This document shows, one piece after another, positions 35,627 through 46,200 of a stretch of DNA of 64,000 nucleotides (positions within the stretch are counted from its first letter, which is position 1; every line of letters begins with the position of its first letter). Below the pieces are notes generated by a model. It saw nothing but the letters and a program-made list of their open reading frames with translations. It was not told where the DNA came from and made no database searches. Source of the DNA: Noviherbaspirillum malthae (GTDB lineage: Bacteria; Pseudomonadota; Gammaproteobacteria; Burkholderiales; Burkholderiaceae_D); NCBI RefSeq assembly GCF_015352985.1, contig NZ_JACYXF010000024.1, positions 1-64,000 of the forward strand, given 5' to 3'. The position numbers were made by a program, and so were the translations under genes.

Positions 35627-38600
35627 ATGATGAACAATTTGCTTTCGTCACAGGAAAACGGCGGAGTGACGATCATTCCGGGCAAGCCGCAGTTCTTCAC
35701 CGTCGGGATAGCAGCGTCGGCCGGCGGCCTGCAAGCCTGTACCCGGCTGCTTGAAGCATTGCCGCCCCGATGCGGCATGGCCTTCGTCGTGATTCTGCAT
35801 CTCTCACCCGAACATGAGAGCAATGCCGCGCAGCTGCTGCAGCGCGCGACCCCGATGCCCGTCGTGCAGGTCAGCCAGGCGATGCTGCTCGAATCCGATC
35901 ATGTCTACGTGATTGCGCCCAACAAGCACCTGACCATCCAGGACGATCATCTCGTGCCGAGCGAATTCGCATCCCCGCCGGGCGTGCGGATCGCGGCGGA
36001 TGTATTCTTCCGTACATTGGCCGAGACCCGGCAGGAAAGCGCCATCGCCATCGTACTCTCGGGCACCGGGACGGACGGCGCGCTGGGCATCCGGCGCGTC
36101 AAGGAGCAGGGCGGATTCACTTTCGCACAGGCGCCCGAAGATGCGGAGCACGACGGCATGCCGAACGCGGCGATCGAAAGCGGCAGCATCGATTTCGTTC
36201 TTCCGGTCGCGGAAATACCTTCCCTCCTCAGGCAGCTGCAGAACAGCCAGCACCCCACCGAACTCACGGCGCTTCTCGAGACCCTGCCAGGCTCTCTCCT
36301 GGAGATGCCGGCATCGAACGACGTCGAGGCGGATGTGCAGAAGATCATCGCGCAGCTGCGTATGCATACCGGCCATGATTTCCGGCATTACAAGCGGCCG
36401 ACCATGCTGCGCCGGATCGACCGCCGCCTGCAGGTACGCGGCATGTCGAGCTTGGCAGCCTATGCAGCACTGCTGGAAAGCGATCCCCGGGAAGCCGATA
36501 CCTTGCTGCGCGACATGCTGATCGGCGTGACCAACTTCTTCCGCGATCGCCAGGCCTTTGATGTGCTTGAGAAAAAGATATTGCCCGACATCCTGGCGAA
36601 CCGGCGGCAGAACGACCCGGTGCGGGCCTGGGTGGCGGCCTGCTCCACCGGCGAAGAAGCCTATTCGCTTGCAATGATTCTGTGCGAGCAGACCGCATCG
36701 CTCGGCAAATCCATGCCGATCCAGATCTTTGCCTCGGATATCGACGAACGGGCGATCGCAACCGCACGCGCGGCCACGTATCCGTCATCGATTGTCGCCG
36801 ACGTCGCACCCGAGCGGCTGCAGCAACATTTCAACAAGGAAGACGACAGGTACCGGGTACGCAAGAGCGTACGCGACCGCGTACTGTTCGCGCCGCACAA
36901 CATCCTGCGCGATCCGCCGTTCTCCCGGCTCGACATCGTTTCCTGCCGCAACCTGCTGATCTACCTCAACCGCGAGATGCAGACCCATCTTCTGGAGATG
37001 TTCCACTTCTCGCTGAATCCAGGCGGCATCCTGTTTCTCGGCAGCTCGGAATCCGCCGATCTGGCATCGCATCTGTTCATTCCCCTCGATAAGAAGCACC
37101 ACATCTACCAGGCCAGGGCGCTTTCGAGGGGGAGGTATCCGTCGTCGCAGGGCTATCCCGCACTGCGCCATCCCGGCATGGAAGCGCCGCAGCTGCCCGC
37201 CAAGCGCCAGTTCTCTTTCGCCGAAGTGCATCAGCGGGTGCTTGCGCAGCATGCGCCGCCCAGCGTCATCGTCAACCGGGACGCGGACATCGTCTACATG
37301 TCCGACCGTATCGGCCGTTTCCTGCGCCATGTGGCCGGCGAGCCGTCGCGCAATCTCGTCTCGCTGGTCCTGCCCGATCTGCGGGTCGAGCTGCGCACCG
37401 CCCTTTTCCAGGCGGTCCACAGCGGCATGAGCGTCGAGGCGCGCCGGGTGAGGCTGGTCCGCGACGGAAGGACCTATTTCATCCACATGACGGTGCGTCC
37501 CTTCCGTGACGACGACGCCGGTGCCGATCTGGTGCTGGTGCTGTTCGACGAAGTCGAGCAGACCATGGGCGACGAAGCCGGCGCGCATGGCATAAAGGCC
37601 GATACGGTGCTCACCCAGCTGGAGGAGGAACTGCAGCGCACCAAGGAACAGCTGCAGGAAACCATCGAGCAGTCGGAAATCTCGAACGAGGAATTGCGCG
37701 CGTCCAACGAAGAGCTCCAGGCCATCAACGAGGAACTGCGCTCGGCTACCGAGGAACTGGAAACCAGCAGGGAAGAACTGCAGTCGGTCAACGAGGAACT
37801 GAGTACCGTCAACTATGAGCTCAAGTCGAAGGTCGAGGAAACCGGCAAGGTCAATGACGACCTCAACAACCTGATTGCCTCGGCCGACATCGCGACCATC
37901 TTCGTCGACCGCGGCATGCGCATCAAGCGCTACACGCCCCGCGTGGCCGATCTGTTCAACCTCATTCCGTCCGACATTGGACGCTCGCTGCTGGATATCA
38001 CCCATCGCCTCGACTATGACGATCTCACGAGTGACGTCGCCGCGACCTTCGACACGCTGCGACCGGTGGAGCGGGAGGTGCGCAGCACAGACGGCCGCTA
38101 TTACATCGTCCGCCACTTTCCCTACCGCACCAATGAAGATGCGATAGAAGGCGCAGTCATGACCTTCTTCGACATCACCCGGCGCCGGGAAGCCGAAGAG
38201 CAGGCGCGCGCAGGCGAGGCGCGCATGCGCCTGGTCGCCGACAGCATGATGGATTACGCCATCATGACGCTGGACGGCGACGGCCGCGTCACGAGTTGGA
38301 GCAAGGGCGCGGAACGCCTGTACGGCTATGGTGAACAGGAAATGACGGGGCAGCCGGGCTCGGCGGTTTTCCTGCCCGAGGATCGCGAAGCCGACCTGCT
38401 CAAAGCGGAGATGCTCATCGCCCGCGAAAAAGGAAGCACCAGGAGCGAATGCTGGCAGCAGAGAAAGGACGGCTCGCGCTTCTTTGCCAGCGGAATGATG
38501 TCGCTGTTCAGCGAAGGCAGACGTGAAGGCTACGCAAGAATCGTCCGCGACGACACCGAGCGCGTCAGGCTGGAAAGCCGCCGCGAAGCTCAGCTGACCC

Positions 38601-39760
38601 GGGAGCATGAAGGCCGCACCAGCGCCGAACTTGCCAGCACGATGCGGGACCAGTTCATGGCGATCATGTCGCATGAACTGCGCAATCCGCTCAACCTCAT
38701 CAACATGAACGCCGAATTGCTGTCGCGCCTGCAGGAGGTGCAGCAATCGCCGCTCGGCGCAAGGGCGGTCAATACCATCCGTACGGCGGTGGCAAGCCAG
38801 TCGCGCGTCATTTCCGATCTGCTCGACCTGTCGAGGCTGCAGACCGGCAAGCTTATGCTGGCGCCGGAAAACGTCGATTTCGGCGCGCTGGTCAGGCGCT
38901 TGGTCGAGGCTTGCAGGCTGGACCCTGCGTGCAGCCAACGACGGATCGATGTGTCCGGCACAGATGCTCCGATGTGGGTGCATGCCGATCCGGTCCGGCT
39001 CGAGCAGGTGGTGCAAAATCTGCTCGACAATGCCGTCAAGTTCAGCCAGGCGGGCGGAAGCATCCACCTCAGGCTCGACGAGGCCGACGGCGAAGCCAGA
39101 CTCGAGGTGATCGACGACGGCAAGGGCATCGCGCCGGAATTCCTGCCCCATGTCTTCGACATGTACCGCCAGGCCCAGCACGGCAAGGGCCGCGCCAACG
39201 CGGGACTGGGCATAGGCCTGTCCCTGGTGAAGCAGCTCGTGGATCTGCATCACGGAAAGATCGAAGCGGAATCCGGCGGCCAGGGCAAGGGTGCCTGCTT
39301 CCGGATCCGGCTGCCGTCCGGCGCGGCTATGGACGCATGGCGAGGTAAGCAGACGGTGCCGCCGGGCGAGCATCTCAAGGGCATTTCCGTGCTCCTGCTG
39401 GACGGCGACGAGGAAGCTTCGCACAGCCTGCGCTACCTGCTTGAGTATGAAGGCGCAACGGTAAGCGTTGCACACCATGCGGACGACGCGCTCTCCCGCT
39501 TGCGGCAGAATCCCGCAGATCTCGTCATCGTCGATCCTGCGCGGCTGGAAGTCACCGGGGAAGCTTTCCTCAGGCAAATGAGGCAGCTGCCGCAGGGCAG
39601 CCGCATGCTTGCCATTTCCCTCGGCGGCCTTGGACGAGCCCAGGATGTGCAGCAGGCGCTGCAGGAAGGTTTCGCGGCGCATCTGGCCAAGCCGGTGGCG
39701 CTGGATGTTCTGCTCCCGATGCTCGCCGGACTGATGCAGCAGCGCGAGAACGATTCATGA
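35627..39760 (+). CDS. CheB-CheR-PAS hybrid histidine kinase (1377 aa)
   Basis: Domains in order: CheB at 22-215 with Ser31, His58 and Asp150 (GIAASAGG, LHLSPEH, GTGTDG); CheR at about 245-505 (FRHYKRPTMLRRIDRRLQVR, TNFFRDRQAFDVL, AACSTGEEAYSLAM, SCRNLLIYLNREM); a PAS-type region (VLAQHAPPSVIVNRDADIVY); a coiled coil at about 660-740; PAS (DRGMRIKRYTPRVADLF); a second PAS (MTLDGDGRVTSWSKGAERLY); HisKA FMAIMSHELRNPLNLINMNA; HATPase with QNLLDNAVKFSQ and GLGIGLSLVKQLVDLHHGK; and a C-terminal receiver (VLLLDGDEEASH, LVIVDPARLEV, HLAKPVALDVLL). The ATG at 35627 or the next codon starts it. One chain thus holds demethylase, methyltransferase, sensor, kinase and receiver. Confidence 0.93.
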   Translation: MMNNLLSSQENGGVTIIPGKPQFFTVGIAASAGGLQACTRLLEALPPRCGMAFVVILHLSPEHESNAAQLLQRATPMPVVQVSQAMLLESDHVYVIAPNKHLTIQDDHLVPSEFASPPGVRIAADVFFRTLAETRQESAIAIVLSGTGTDGALGIRRVKEQGGFTFAQAPEDAEHDGMPNAAIESGSIDFVLPVAEIPSLLRQLQNSQHPTELTALLETLPGSLLEMPASNDVEADVQKIIAQLRMHTGHDFRHYKRPTMLRRIDRRLQVRGMSSLAAYAALLESDPREADTLLRDMLIGVTNFFRDRQAFDVLEKKILPDILANRRQNDPVRAWVAACSTGEEAYSLAMILCEQTASLGKSMPIQIFASDIDERAIATARAATYPSSIVADVAPERLQQHFNKEDDRYRVRKSVRDRVLFAPHNILRDPPFSRLDIVSCRNLLIYLNREMQTHLLEMFHFSLNPGGILFLGSSESADLASHLFIPLDKKHHIYQARALSRGRYPSSQGYPALRHPGMEAPQLPAKRQFSFAEVHQRVLAQHAPPSVIVNRDADIVYMSDRIGRFLRHVAGEPSRNLVSLVLPDLRVELRTALFQAVHSGMSVEARRVRLVRDGRTYFIHMTVRPFRDDDAGADLVLVLFDEVEQTMGDEAGAHGIKADTVLTQLEEELQRTKEQLQETIEQSEISNEELRASNEELQAINEELRSATEELETSREELQSVNEELSTVNYELKSKVEETGKVNDDLNNLIASADIATIFVDRGMRIKRYTPRVADLFNLIPSDIGRSLLDITHRLDYDDLTSDVAATFDTLRPVEREVRSTDGRYYIVRHFPYRTNEDAIEGAVMTFFDITRRREAEEQARAGEARMRLVADSMMDYAIMTLDGDGRVTSWSKGAERLYGYGEQEMTGQPGSAVFLPEDREADLLKAEMLIAREKGSTRSECWQQRKDGSRFFASGMMSLFSEGRREGYARIVRDDTERVRLESRREAQLTREHEGRTSAELASTMRDQFMAIMSHELRNPLNLINMNAELLSRLQEVQQSPLGARAVNTIRTAVASQSRVISDLLDLSRLQTGKLMLAPENVDFGALVRRLVEACRLDPACSQRRIDVSGTDAPMWVHADPVRLEQVVQNLLDNAVKFSQAGGSIHLRLDEADGEARLEVIDDGKGIAPEFLPHVFDMYRQAQHGKGRANAGLGIGLSLVKQLVDLHHGKIEAESGGQGKGACFRIRLPSGAAMDAWRGKQTVPPGEHLKGISVLLLDGDEEASHSLRYLLEYEGATVSVAHHADDALSRLRQNPADLVIVDPARLEVTGEAFLRQMRQLPQGSRMLAISLGGLGRAQDVQQALQEGFAAHLAKPVALDVLLPMLAGLMQQRENDS

Positions 39761-39906
39761 CGCCAGCATGGCAGGCGTCGGTGCGGAAACAAAAGCAGGG
39801 CAGGCAGCCTGCGCCTGAATAAAATTGCAATTAATCCGTTGAAGGCGAGTCGAACCGGTCGGAGCGACCATATTCGATCAGTCATTCATTCGGGAGGGAA
39901 ATCGCC

Positions 39907-40908
39907 TTGGGTCGAGAATCCATGCGTATCGTCGTCATCGGCACCTCCGCAGGCGGCGCCGATGCGCTGCAGCGCCTGTTCAAGCGGCTTCCTGCGGATT
40001 TTCCCGCCGCCGTGCTGGTCGTCATGCATATCGGCAGCCATTACAGCATCCTGCCGAAGATACTGGAACGGCATTCCCGCATGCCGGTGAGGCATGCGGT
40101 CGACGGCGAGCCGGTGCGGCCGGGAGTCGTCCTGGTGGCGCCGCCCGATCATCATCTGCTGCTCGAGGATGGGATGACCCGGTTGTCGAAGGGTGCGAAG
40201 GAAAACTTTTCCCGCCCTGCGGTTGATCCCCTGTTTCGTTCCGCCGCGCTGTACTACCAGCAGAATGCGATCGGCGTCGTGCTGACCGGCCTGCTTGACG
40301 ACGGCACCATCGGCCTGCAGGCGATCAAGACCTACGGCGGTCTTGCACTGGTCCAGGATCCGGAGGACGCCGACGAGCCTTCCATGCCCCGAAGCGCGCT
40401 GCAGCATGTCGATATCGATGCCTGCCTGCCCCTGGAGGCACTGGCCGACCGCCTGTGCGCACTGGTCGCAGCATCGCCGCCGGAGCAAACGATGCCTTCA
40501 CCGTTCAGCAAGGCCGTCGAGACGCAAGCCCGGTTCGACCTGCGCCAGAAGACCGATATTGCCGAACTCGAGAAGATTGCCGTGCCTTCGGGGTTTTCCT
40601 GTCCGGAATGCCAGGGGTCACTCTGGGAAATCAAGGATACGCATCCGGTTCACTACCGTTGTCATACCGGGCATTCGTACACGACGCAGGGCCTGCTGGA
40701 TATGCAGGGAGTAACGATCGAGGAAGCAGTCTGGGCGGCAATCCGGGCGCTTCATGAAAAGCAGATGCTGCTGCGGCGCCTGGCAAGGAATGCGAACCGG
40801 GCGGCGCCCAAGTCTGCCGCCGAGGAGCATATGGCCACGGCCGCCATGCTGGAGCGTCATTCGGAAACCTTGCGCAGGATGATTGCCAAGCGCGATGGAG
40901 AGTCATAA
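39907..40908 (+). CDS. Stand-alone CheB methylesterase with zinc-ribbon-like C-terminus
   Basis: A 333-residue protein. A TTG at 39907 lies eight bases after GGAGGG; the ATG five codons later (MRIVVIGTSAGG) has no ribosome binding site of its own, so TTG is preferred. The catalytic triad is Ser14, His41 (VVMHIGSH) and Asp132 (GLLDDGTIGLQAI). There is no receiver domain. After about residue 215 a tail has CPECQGSLWEIKD and HYRCHTGHSY, a possible CxxC...CxxxH zinc site, followed by a helical region. This CheB type is typically found with PAS-rich sensors rather than flagellar operons. Confidence 0.9.
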   Translation: MGRESMRIVVIGTSAGGADALQRLFKRLPADFPAAVLVVMHIGSHYSILPKILERHSRMPVRHAVDGEPVRPGVVLVAPPDHHLLLEDGMTRLSKGAKENFSRPAVDPLFRSAALYYQQNAIGVVLTGLLDDGTIGLQAIKTYGGLALVQDPEDADEPSMPRSALQHVDIDACLPLEALADRLCALVAASPPEQTMPSPFSKAVETQARFDLRQKTDIAELEKIAVPSGFSCPECQGSLWEIKDTHPVHYRCHTGHSYTTQGLLDMQGVTIEEAVWAAIRALHEKQMLLRRLARNANRAAPKSAAEEHMATAAMLERHSETLRRMIAKRDGES

Positions 40909-40960
40909 GCTTGAATGGTGAGTAATTTCTCGCCGAAGCTTCACCAGCTTGCCGAACGCC

Positions 40961-41749
40961 ATGAGTATTCTTTCACCCTCACTCTCGCGCCACCAGAACG
41001 CGGTATTGCGGCTGCTGAACGATGAAGAGTTTGCGGCCATGGCATCCTGCGCCGATGAAGTCGACCTCCAGGCCAGAGACGTCATGGCGACGCAGGGAAC
41101 ACCCGTCCAGCATGTGTTTTTCCCGATGACCAGCGTGCTGTCGGTGCTGAGCTACATGTCGAACGGAGTCAGTACGGAAATCGGCACGATCGGCAATGAA
41201 GGCTTTTCCGGCGTGGAACTGCTGACAGGCGCGCCCCTGGCAATGCAGACCACCATCTGCCAGATCCCGGGTGCTTGCCTGAAAATGCCCGCCGAGGATT
41301 TCAAGGCGCTGGCGCAGCGCCCGCCTTTCCGGCGAGTACTTAACCATTTCCTTGTGGCTTATCTCGCCCAACTGGCGCAGTCGATTGCCTGCAATCGCCT
41401 GCATTCGGTGGAGCAGCGCTTCGCCCGCTGGATGCTGCTGACATGCGACCGGGTCGGCAGCAAATTCTTTCTGACACAGGAATTCCTCGCTGATATGCTC
41501 GGTGTGCATCGCCCCAGCGTGAGTCTGGTCGCCGAAGCTTTGCAGGAAGAAGGAATCATCAGATATCACCGCGGCCACATAAGCATCCTGGACCGGCCCG
41601 GATTGGAAAAACGCAGCTGCGAATGCTACGGCATGCTCAAAGCGCAGATGCAACGCATGCAGCTGCTTGTGCCGCATGCATCGAACGGGGAACAGGCTGA
41701 TGCGCAGCAAGGCGGAATGCACGGCCCGTGCAACATCAACTTTAGGTAA
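40961..41749 (+). CDS. Crp/Fnr-family transcriptional regulator 1
   Basis: A 262-residue protein (MSILSPSLSRHQNAVLRLLN). The N-terminal cyclic-nucleotide-binding-type barrel reads VMATQGTPVQHVFFPMTSVL and IGTIGNEGFSGVELLTGAP; the C-terminal helix-turn-helix has FLTQEFLADMLGVHRPSVSL followed by GIIRYHRGHISILDR. It lacks the Fnr cysteine cluster. This Crp/Fnr subtype with the HSVEQRFARWML linker is often seen beside CheB/PAS sensor genes. It is followed five bases later by a paralogous regulator. Confidence 0.9.
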   Translation: MSILSPSLSRHQNAVLRLLNDEEFAAMASCADEVDLQARDVMATQGTPVQHVFFPMTSVLSVLSYMSNGVSTEIGTIGNEGFSGVELLTGAPLAMQTTICQIPGACLKMPAEDFKALAQRPPFRRVLNHFLVAYLAQLAQSIACNRLHSVEQRFARWMLLTCDRVGSKFFLTQEFLADMLGVHRPSVSLVAEALQEEGIIRYHRGHISILDRPGLEKRSCECYGMLKAQMQRMQLLVPHASNGEQADAQQGGMHGPCNINFR

Positions 41750-41754
41750 AGCAA

Positions 41755-42477
41755 ATGGAACGTCTCGCCTTAAGCCAGGACTGCTACAGCAAGCTGCTGG
41801 ACATGCTTCCGCGCAAGGATCTCATGGAGGTATCGGCATTGATGTCGGTTTGCGAAGTCAGACAGAGGGAAGTGATCGCCGCGCGCAACCACCCCATCGG
41901 ATATGTGTATTTTCCATATGATGCGGTATTCGCAAGCGTCCTGGAACTGCAGGAAGGCCAGATGCCCGAGATTGCAGTAGTCGGCAGTGAGGGCGTTGCC
42001 CCAATTCATGCATTGTTCGGCGCAGAAACTCCATCGGAAACCATTATCTGCAAGGTGGATGGAACCTGCCTGCGGATGGGGCTGCACGATTTCCGGCATG
42101 AAGTCGGGCACAATCCGCGCTTCCGCTACATCCTGCAACTCTATGCGCAGGCTTACCAAAGCCAGCTGCATCAGCGCGTGGCATGCAGCCGCCTGCATAC
42201 GCTCGAACAGCGGTATGCCAGCGGCATGCTGGCGACGATGGACCGCGCAGGCCCGCGGCCGCTGCCGCTGACCCAGGATTTCGTGGCCTTGCTGCTCGGC
42301 GTGCGCAGGCCGGGCGTGAGCCTTGTTGCCCAGCAGTTCCTCACTTCCGGGGCAATAGAGTACTCAAGGGGAAAAATGCGCGTCCTCGATCGCCATGTTC
42401 TCGAGCAACATGCATGCGAATGCTACCTGCATATCAGGAGCGAGTACGAAAAGATACTTGGCGTGCAGGTCGGTTAG
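41755..42477 (+). CDS. Crp/Fnr-family transcriptional regulator 2
   Basis: A 240-residue paralogue of the preceding regulator (MERLALSQDCYSKLLDML), with the same layout: GYVYFPYDAVFASVLELQEG and AVVGSEGVAPIHALFGAET in the sensor barrel, HTLEQRYASGML in the linker helix, and LTQDFVALLLGVRRPGVSLV in the helix-turn-helix. Adjacent regulators with the same architecture but divergent sequence could form heterodimers or act in series. The close spacing indicates a single transcript. Confidence 0.9.
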   Translation: MERLALSQDCYSKLLDMLPRKDLMEVSALMSVCEVRQREVIAARNHPIGYVYFPYDAVFASVLELQEGQMPEIAVVGSEGVAPIHALFGAETPSETIICKVDGTCLRMGLHDFRHEVGHNPRFRYILQLYAQAYQSQLHQRVACSRLHTLEQRYASGMLATMDRAGPRPLPLTQDFVALLLGVRRPGVSLVAQQFLTSGAIEYSRGKMRVLDRHVLEQHACECYLHIRSEYEKILGVQVG

Positions 42478-42513
42478 AGAGGTTCTGCCCCGAGCGAGCG
42501 ATTGCGAACCGGA

Positions 42514-42741
42514 TCAAGGCGCGCCGTTGGCCAGCTGTTCGAGAATCTGCCTTCGGTGTGCCTTCATGGATTCCAGGCCGTCGAGCATGCTGGCGAGCAG
42601 TTTGCGCGAGCCTTCGGAATCGCGTCCTTCATTTTCCAAACGCGCGATCAGGGCACGCTGCGCGGCGATGCGTTTTTCGGCTTCGACGACGCGCAGATTC
42701 GCCTGCATCAGGTGCTGCCGTTCCAGGGGCGAACGTGTCAT
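42514..42741 (-). CDS. Small coiled-coil protein, 75 aa, unknown
   Basis: MTRSPLERQHLMQANLRVVE followed by EKRIAAQRALIARLENEGRD and LLASMLDGLESMKAHRRQIL: an entirely helical, charged, heptad-patterned protein without cysteine. Short proteins of this look are common beside stress and sensor genes in Oxalobacteraceae-like genomes, but no function is known. It is on the opposite strand to its neighbours in the CheB cluster. Confidence 0.6.
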   Translation of the reverse strand: MTRSPLERQHLMQANLRVVEAEKRIAAQRALIARLENEGRDSEGSRKLLASMLDGLESMKAHRRQILEQLANGAP

Positions 42742-42947
42742 CGGGTAGTGATCGTGTTGAGTCGGAAAGTTTTCATTCTAGTACAGCCACGGCCGACATG
42801 GCCGGCCTCAAGCATTGCTTGAACGCTTATATGCATGCTTTAGCGAGAAGTGCACCTGCAGATGCCGTCCGCTCGCTATGTACGGAACCTGACATTGAAG
42901 TTGCAGTCTGTCGTGAATCATGACCTGATTCACCAAGCGAGGCAAGC

Positions 42948-43202
42948 ATGACTCCCGATCGAATCGAGGCCGCCATCAGGGAGGGCGAGGCGGCCGATCT
43001 TGACATGGATACGTGCATCCAGATCTATTCGCACATCCTTGCCGTACTGGCGTCTTCCGTTGCGCCTTCGGAGCTGCGCAGGCTGATACTGATCGGCACC
43101 GCGATGTACAGATGCATGAACCGGCAAGCGATGTGCAGCCTGCAGGTGCCCGGGGCGAAGCTGCCCGAGGAAGACGAGTATCCGCCCGGGCTGCTGCACT
43201 GA
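42948..43202 (+). CDS. Small hypothetical protein, 84 aa
   Basis: MTPDRIEAAIREGEAADLDM then CIQIYSHILAVLASSVAPSE and ending EEDEYPPGLLH. It is soluble and probably helical, and the codon use matches its neighbours. It sits 68 bases upstream of the third CheB-CheR gene on the same strand, so may be translated from the same message. No family recognised. Confidence 0.55.
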   Translation: MTPDRIEAAIREGEAADLDMDTCIQIYSHILAVLASSVAPSELRRLILIGTAMYRCMNRQAMCSLQVPGAKLPEEDEYPPGLLH

Positions 43203-43270
43203 CTGGGCTGCCGCCGATTGCATTACACTGGAAGAATTATCCAGATCGTGCGCATGCGCACAGCTTGTCC

Positions 43271-46200
43271 ATGAACGACTCCAACCAGGCCGCTGCTTCC
43301 TCCACCCCTTCCGGCACCGAGGGCAGTCCTCAGAGCCATCTTCGCTTTCCCGTCGTCGGGATAGGCGCTTCCGCAGGTGGGCTGCCGGCACTGCTGACCT
43401 TGCTTGAGCAGTTGCCTGCGTCGCCGGGCATGGCATTCGTTGTCGTCATGCACCTGCCGGCCGACCAGCGCAGCGGGCTGGACCGCATACTGCAGAAAGC
43501 GACAGCCATGCCGGTGGTGCAGCTCCAGCACACGCTGCCTATCCTGCCGGACCATGTTTACGTGATTCCGCCCAACCGCAGCATCAGGATGCACGACAGC
43601 CACCTGGTGCTCGACGAGATGGAGCGCCGCGACGGCCAGCATATCGCCATCGATATCTTTTTCCGCACGCTGGCCGAAGCGCACAAGGAACATGCGGTGG
43701 CCGTCGTGCTCTCCGGCATGGGCAGCGACGGTTCGCTCGGCGCGACCCGCATCAAGGAACAGGGCGGCGTGGCAATTGCGCAGCATCCCGCCGATGCCGA
43801 GCATGACAGCATGCCGCTGGCTGCCATCGCCACCGGCGCGGTGGATTTCATCGTCACTGCAGCCGACATCCCCGCGAAGCTGGTCTCGCTCTGGGACAAC
43901 GCCAAGGCAATCCAGCTGCCGCCGGCCAAGGAAGAGGATGCCCCGCTGACCGCGGGAAAGGACCTGCGCCCGGAATCCGAACAGGCGCTGCAGGACGTCA
44001 TCGGCATGCTGCGCAACCACACCGGACACGATTTCAGGAGCTACAAGCGCGCCACCATCCTGCGCCGCATCGAGCGCCGCATGCAGGTGCGCGAGGTGCC
44101 CGACATGCAGAGTTACCGGGGCGTGCTGGAAAACGATCCGCCCGAGCATAATGCGCTGCTCAAGGATTTGCTGATCGGCGTCACCAATTTCTTCCGCGAC
44201 CGGGAAGCCTTCGAGGCGCTCGAGCGGCAGATCCTGCCGCAGATCTTCCAGGACAAGCCGCTCGACGGCGAAGTCCGCGCCTGGGTCGCGGCCTGTTCCA
44301 CCGGCGAGGAAGCCTATAGCCTGGCCATGCTGATGAACGAACATGCGTCGGCGCTGCCGCGTCCGCCGAAGTTCCAGATCTTCGCTTCCGACATCGACGA
44401 GCGCGGCATCGCGGCAGCGCGCGCCGGCCTGTATCCGGCCTCGATTGCCGCGGACGTGGCGCCGGAGCGCCTGGCAGCCTATTTCGCCAAGGAGGATGGC
44501 CGTTACCGCATCCGCAAGACGGTGCGCGACCGGGTGCTGTTCGCTGCGCACAACGTGCTGCGCGATCCGCCGTTTTCCCGGCTCGACCTGATCACCTGCC
44601 GCAACCTGATGATCTACCTGAACCGGGAAATGCAGATGCATGTCCTGGAAATGTTTCATTTCGCGCTCAATCCCGGCGGCTTCCTGTTTCTCGGCAGCTC
44701 GGAATCGGCCGATGTCATGCCCAACCTGTTCGCGCCGGTCGACAAGGCCAACCGCATCTACCAGGCCAAGCCGCTGGCCCGCACCAGCCGCTACCTGCCC
44801 AAGCCGATGGCCAACATGCCGAGCCGGATGGTGGAGCCGGAGGCTGCCTATGTTCCCGCGCGGCGCCAGTTTTCCTACGCGGAAATCCACCAGCAGGCGC
44901 TGCTCCAGTACGCCGAGGCCAGCATCCTCGTCAACACCGATTCCGATATCGTGCATCTCTCCGACCGCGCCGGCCGCTACCTGCGCCATGTCGGCGGGGA
45001 ACCGTCGCGCAGCATCATTTCCCTGATCCTGCCCGAGCTGCGGCTGGAACTGCGTTCGGCGCTGTTCCAGGCCATCAAGAGCGGCCGGCCGGTGGAGACG
45101 CGCCGCATCCCGGTGGAGCAGGACGGGCAGACGCGCCACGTGGCAATGACGGTGCGGCCGTTCCGCAACGACGAGGCCGGTGCCGACCTGGCCCTGATCC
45201 TGATCGAGGAGAGCAGCGAAGGCGTCGGCGGCGCAGCCATCCATGAATTCCGCCAGGACGCGGTGCTCGCCCAGCTCGACGAGGAATTGCAGCGCACCAA
45301 GGAGCAGCTGCAGCAGACCATCGAACAGGCCGAAGCCTCCAGCGAGGACATGCGCGCTTCCAACGAAGAGCTGCAGGCCACCATCGAGGAGTTGCGCTCC
45401 GCCACCGAGGAACTGGAGACCAGCAAGGAGGAACTGCAGTCGATCAATGAAGAGCTGATCACGGTCAATGCCGAACTCAAGAGCAAGGTGGAGGAAACCA
45501 GCAAGGCCAATGACGACCTGAGCAACCTGATCGCGTCGGCCGACATCGCCACCATCTTCGTCGACCGCAGCATGCACATCAAGCGCTACACGCCGCGCGT
45601 GGCCGAACTCTTCAATATCATTCCCTCCGATGTGGGCCGCTCGCTGCTCGACATCACGCACAAGCTCAACTACCCCGAACTGGCGGCCGATGCCGCGACT
45701 ACCTTCGATACGCTGCGCCCGCTGGAGCGCGAGGTGCGCAGCACTTCAGGGCACACCTTCATCGCGCGCGTGCGGCCCTACCGCACGGTCGAAGACAGGA
45801 TAGACGGTGCGGTGATGACCTTCTTCGACATCAGCCGCCATCGCGAAGCGGAGGAGCAGCTGCGGCGCAACGCGGCGCAGCAGGCCTTCATGCTGCGGCT
45901 GTCGGACACGCTGCGCTCGCTCGGCGACACGCCCCTGATCCAGCGCGAGGCCAGCCGCGTTTTGCGCGAGCATCTCGGAGCGAAGCTCGTCGTGTTCTGG
46001 GAAGCGGTCTCGGAAGATGAGCTCGCGCTTGCCGGCTGCTCCTATGCACCCGGCACGGCCGGCTTCAGCAGCCGCCTGCGGCTGAGCGACCATGATCCCG
46101 GCGTCGGCGCCGCCTATCGCATGGGCCAGATCGTCTGCCTCGAGGACGCTGCGCGCGAACCATCGCTGACCGACGCGCAGCGCGCAGCCTTCGCCGCCGA

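Noticed and set aside
36785..39682. 965-codon minus-strand ORF
   Set aside because: Antisense shadow of the CheB-CheR hybrid kinase.
43223..45661. 812-codon minus-strand ORF
   Set aside because: Antisense shadow of the third CheB-CheR gene.
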